Assembly (NCBI GenBank): GCA_949296785.1
Contig: CASFRQ010000119.1
Location: 1-7,549 of the forward strand
Source: an uncultured Alphaproteobacteria bacterium
GTDB lineage: Bacteria > Pseudomonadota > Alphaproteobacteria > CASFRQ01 > SAAU01
DNA length: 7,549 nt
Direction of reading: 5' to 3'
Shown piece by piece: positions 6,188 to 7,549 of the stretch. Position numbers and translations under genes: made by a program. Position 1 is the stretch's first letter, and every line of letters starts with the position of its first letter. The notes beneath the pieces are model-generated. The model was not told where the DNA came from. It made no database searches and saw only the letters and a program-made list of their open reading frames with translations.

Positions 6188-6829
6188 GGTCTCGGTTAAC
6201 CATTCGTCTATGTACGCTCCCCACTCCTCGGGCGCCGCCTGCGCCGCAAAAGCGCGGATTAAGAGCCTCCTGGCTTCAGCTTCGTTTAACCCTCTTGTCT
6301 GCAGATAAAAAAGTTGCTCCGGATTTAAAGCCCCGACGGCGTTGCCGTGCGAACACTTGACATCGTCCGCGAAAATTTCCAGTTCCGGCTGGCCGCGCAC
6401 ACGCGCCTTGTCCGATAAAAGCAACGCTTTATGCGACTGCGCCCCTTCGCTTTTCTGCGCACCCGGCTCCATGCGGATAAGACCGTCAAACACGCCCTGC
6501 CCTTTGTCCGCCAAAACGCCGCGAATCAATTGTGCGGAAAAGGTGGACGGCACCAGATGCATCACTTTGATATTCAAAATATTTTCCTGCTTTAACCGGA
6601 CAAGATAAAGCGCCTTTATATCGCATGAGGCCCCTTCCTCCGCCAATTCCACAGTTATGTCGCACGCCTGTCCCGTTTGGAAGAACGCCGCCTCATACCG
6701 ACCGTTCGCCGCCACCCGGACGCGCAAAGGCCCGGAAAATCCTACCGCCTTTTGCCGGACGGTTTTTCCCGCGGGGACAATCAGCTCTTTAACGGGCTCC
6801 TTTATATCTATTACTTCGTTTTCCATCAT
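6164..6829 (-). CDS. sufD: SufD, short form, FeS assembly scaffold subunit
   Basis: SufD joins SufB and SufC in the SufBCD scaffold where clusters are built. This protein has 221 residues, about half the usual 400 or more. What remains is the beta-helix core (about 25-145) and the C-terminal helical part. It keeps SHKALLLSDKARVRGQPELE (132-151) and DDVKCSHGNAVGALNPEQLF (155-174), including Cys159 and His161, which match the cluster-forming Cys and His of E. coli SufD. RGLNEAEARRLLIRAFAA (179-196) is the conserved SufC-contact end. The missing N-terminal domain is not next door, since only 43 bases separate this start from the sufC stop. The gene therefore seems short by nature rather than frameshifted. 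The ATG is one of two in tandem, with only a weak GGA upstream. The last seven residues (EIGAGNG) and the stop form the first unit of the repeat array. Confidence 0.88.
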   Translation of the reverse strand: MMENEVIDIKEPVKELIVPAGKTVRQKAVGFSGPLRVRVAANGRYEAAFFQTGQACDITVELAEEGASCDIKALYLVRLKQENILNIKVMHLVPSTFSAQLIRGVLADKGQGVFDGLIRMEPGAQKSEGAQSHKALLLSDKARVRGQPELEIFADDVKCSHGNAVGALNPEQLFYLQTRGLNEAEARRLLIRAFAAQAAPEEWGAYIDEWLTETEIGAGNG

Positions 6830-6872
6830 TTTTTTCCGAATCCGACTCTTTCAAAGCCGATAAAACACGGGC

Positions 6873-7549
6873 TTACGCCTGCTCTTGCGGCCGATGCTCC
6901 TTTTCCCCGCGGATATAGGCGGCGTATCCCGTCTTTTCCACTTCCAAAGCCAGCTCTTTGCTGCCGGTTTTCAACACATGCCCGTCCGCCACAATGTGAA
7001 CATAATCGGGCACAATGTATTCCAACAGCTTTTGATAATGCGTGATGAGGAGGAAAGAGCGATTTGCTTCCTGTTTCATAATATTAACACCCTGCGCCAC
7101 GATGCGCAAAGAATCAATGTCCAGTCCCGAATCCAGCTCGTCCAAAATACAGAAGTCCGGCTCCAAAACAGCCATCTGCAAAGTTTCCATCCTCTTTTTT
7201 TCACCGCCGGAAAAGCCGACATTGACAAACCTTTTCAACAAATCGTCCGGCACGCCCAAAGCCTGCGCCCGCACTTTCAGCCTTTTCAAAAAATGCACCG
7301 CGTCCAAGGCCGGTTGCCCCAGGTATTCCATTTTAGCCGCCAGCGCCTGTTTCAAAAAGGAAGCGTAGGAGACCCCTTCAATTTCCACCGGCATCTGAAA
7401 AGCCATAAAAATCCCTTCGTTCGCCCGTTCGTCCGGCGTCATGTCCAAAAGGTTTTTTCCTTTAAATAAAATAGAACCATCCGTCACCTCATAAAGAGGA
7501 TTACCGGCAATCACATTTGACAAAGTGCTTTTGCCCGACCCGTTCGGTC
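6873..7549 (-). CDS. sufC: SufC ABC-type ATPase, 5' end cut by the window edge
   Basis: SufC is the cytoplasmic ATPase of the SufBCD scaffold; its ATP-driven dimerisation reshapes SufB-SufD during cluster assembly. The visible part starts inside the Walker A motif, PNGSGKST (7524-7547). The Q-loop AFQMPVEIEGVSYASFL (about 7352-7403) is typical of SufC. The ABC signature FSGGEKKR lies at 7191-7214, Walker B with catalytic Glu (FCILDE) at 7137-7154, and the H-loop His of LLITHYQ at 7038-7040. The SGGEKKRMETLQMAVLEPDFCILDELDSGLD block separates SufC from transporter ATPases. Roughly 30-40 N-terminal residues are missing beyond the right edge, so apparent starts inside the window such as the TTG at 7523 are false. 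The stop is 43 bases before sufD. The frame is intact and all ATPase motifs that can be seen are present. Confidence 0.96.
   Translation of the reverse strand, partial: PNGSGKSTLSNVIAGNPLYEVTDGSILFKGKNLLDMTPDERANEGIFMAFQMPVEIEGVSYASFLKQALAAKMEYLGQPALDAVHFLKRLKVRAQALGVPDDLLKRFVNVGFSGGEKKRMETLQMAVLEPDFCILDELDSGLDIDSLRIVAQGVNIMKQEANRSFLLITHYQKLLEYIVPDYVHIVADGHVLKTGSKELALEVEKTGYAAYIRGEKEHRPQEQA

Noticed and set aside
5827..6360. 177-codon plus-strand frame rich in Pro, Phe and Leu
   Set aside because: It runs antisense through the repeat array and the sufD 3' end. Its make-up is what the complement of purine-rich repeats gives, and it has no domain.
6830..6872. frameshift hiding the N-terminal half of sufD
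   Set aside because: Only 43 bases lie between the sufC stop and the sufD start, so there is no room for the missing part, and sufC is intact to its end.
6885..7469. 194-codon plus-strand frame opposite sufC
   Set aside because: It is the shadow of sufC, which carries all ABC ATPase motifs on the other strand.

Overview
The window is one strand-consistent gene block. Every gene I can support lies on the minus strand, so transcription runs from right to left. The order of transcription is sufC (cut by the right edge), a short sufD, a repeat-rich gap, sufS, a sufT-like DUF59 gene, a 285-base gap with a likely promoter, yajC, secD, secF, and a strong intrinsic terminator. An AT-rich gene-free stretch fills the left end (about 1-479).

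The sufC-sufD-sufS-sufT order is the usual layout of a bacterial SUF iron-sulfur cluster operon; sufB would be expected beyond the right edge, which is inference. The separate yajC, secD and secF genes encode the accessory part of the Sec protein-export machinery. Protein style (SufS with the RAGHHCAQPL motif, DUF59 gene after sufS, separate SecD and SecF) fits a proteobacterium, most likely an alphaproteobacterium. Genes are of moderate GC, while the left intergenic region is extremely AT-rich, as seen in some host-associated lineages. The taxonomic guess is moderate to low in confidence because there is no rRNA or other marker.

Functionally, SufC (ATPase) and SufD are scaffold components that receive sulfur mobilised by the cysteine desulfurase SufS. 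SufT is an accessory maturation factor. YajC-SecD-SecF form an inner-membrane complex that uses the proton gradient to help pull preproteins through SecYEG. The two groups are probably separate transcription units, because a good promoter candidate lies directly before yajC.

The most unusual element is the roughly 414-base gap between sufD and sufS. It holds a degenerate direct-repeat array (at least six units, spaced 34-43 bases), and the first unit is the last seven codons plus stop of sufD itself. Each unit joins a purine-rich, Shine-Dalgarno-like linker to a core reading approximately AAAATCGGTGCCGGCAA then GGTTGA. SufD is also unusually short (221 residues), lacking the N-terminal part of the family. 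No CRISPR array, insertion sequence, tRNA or rRNA was seen.
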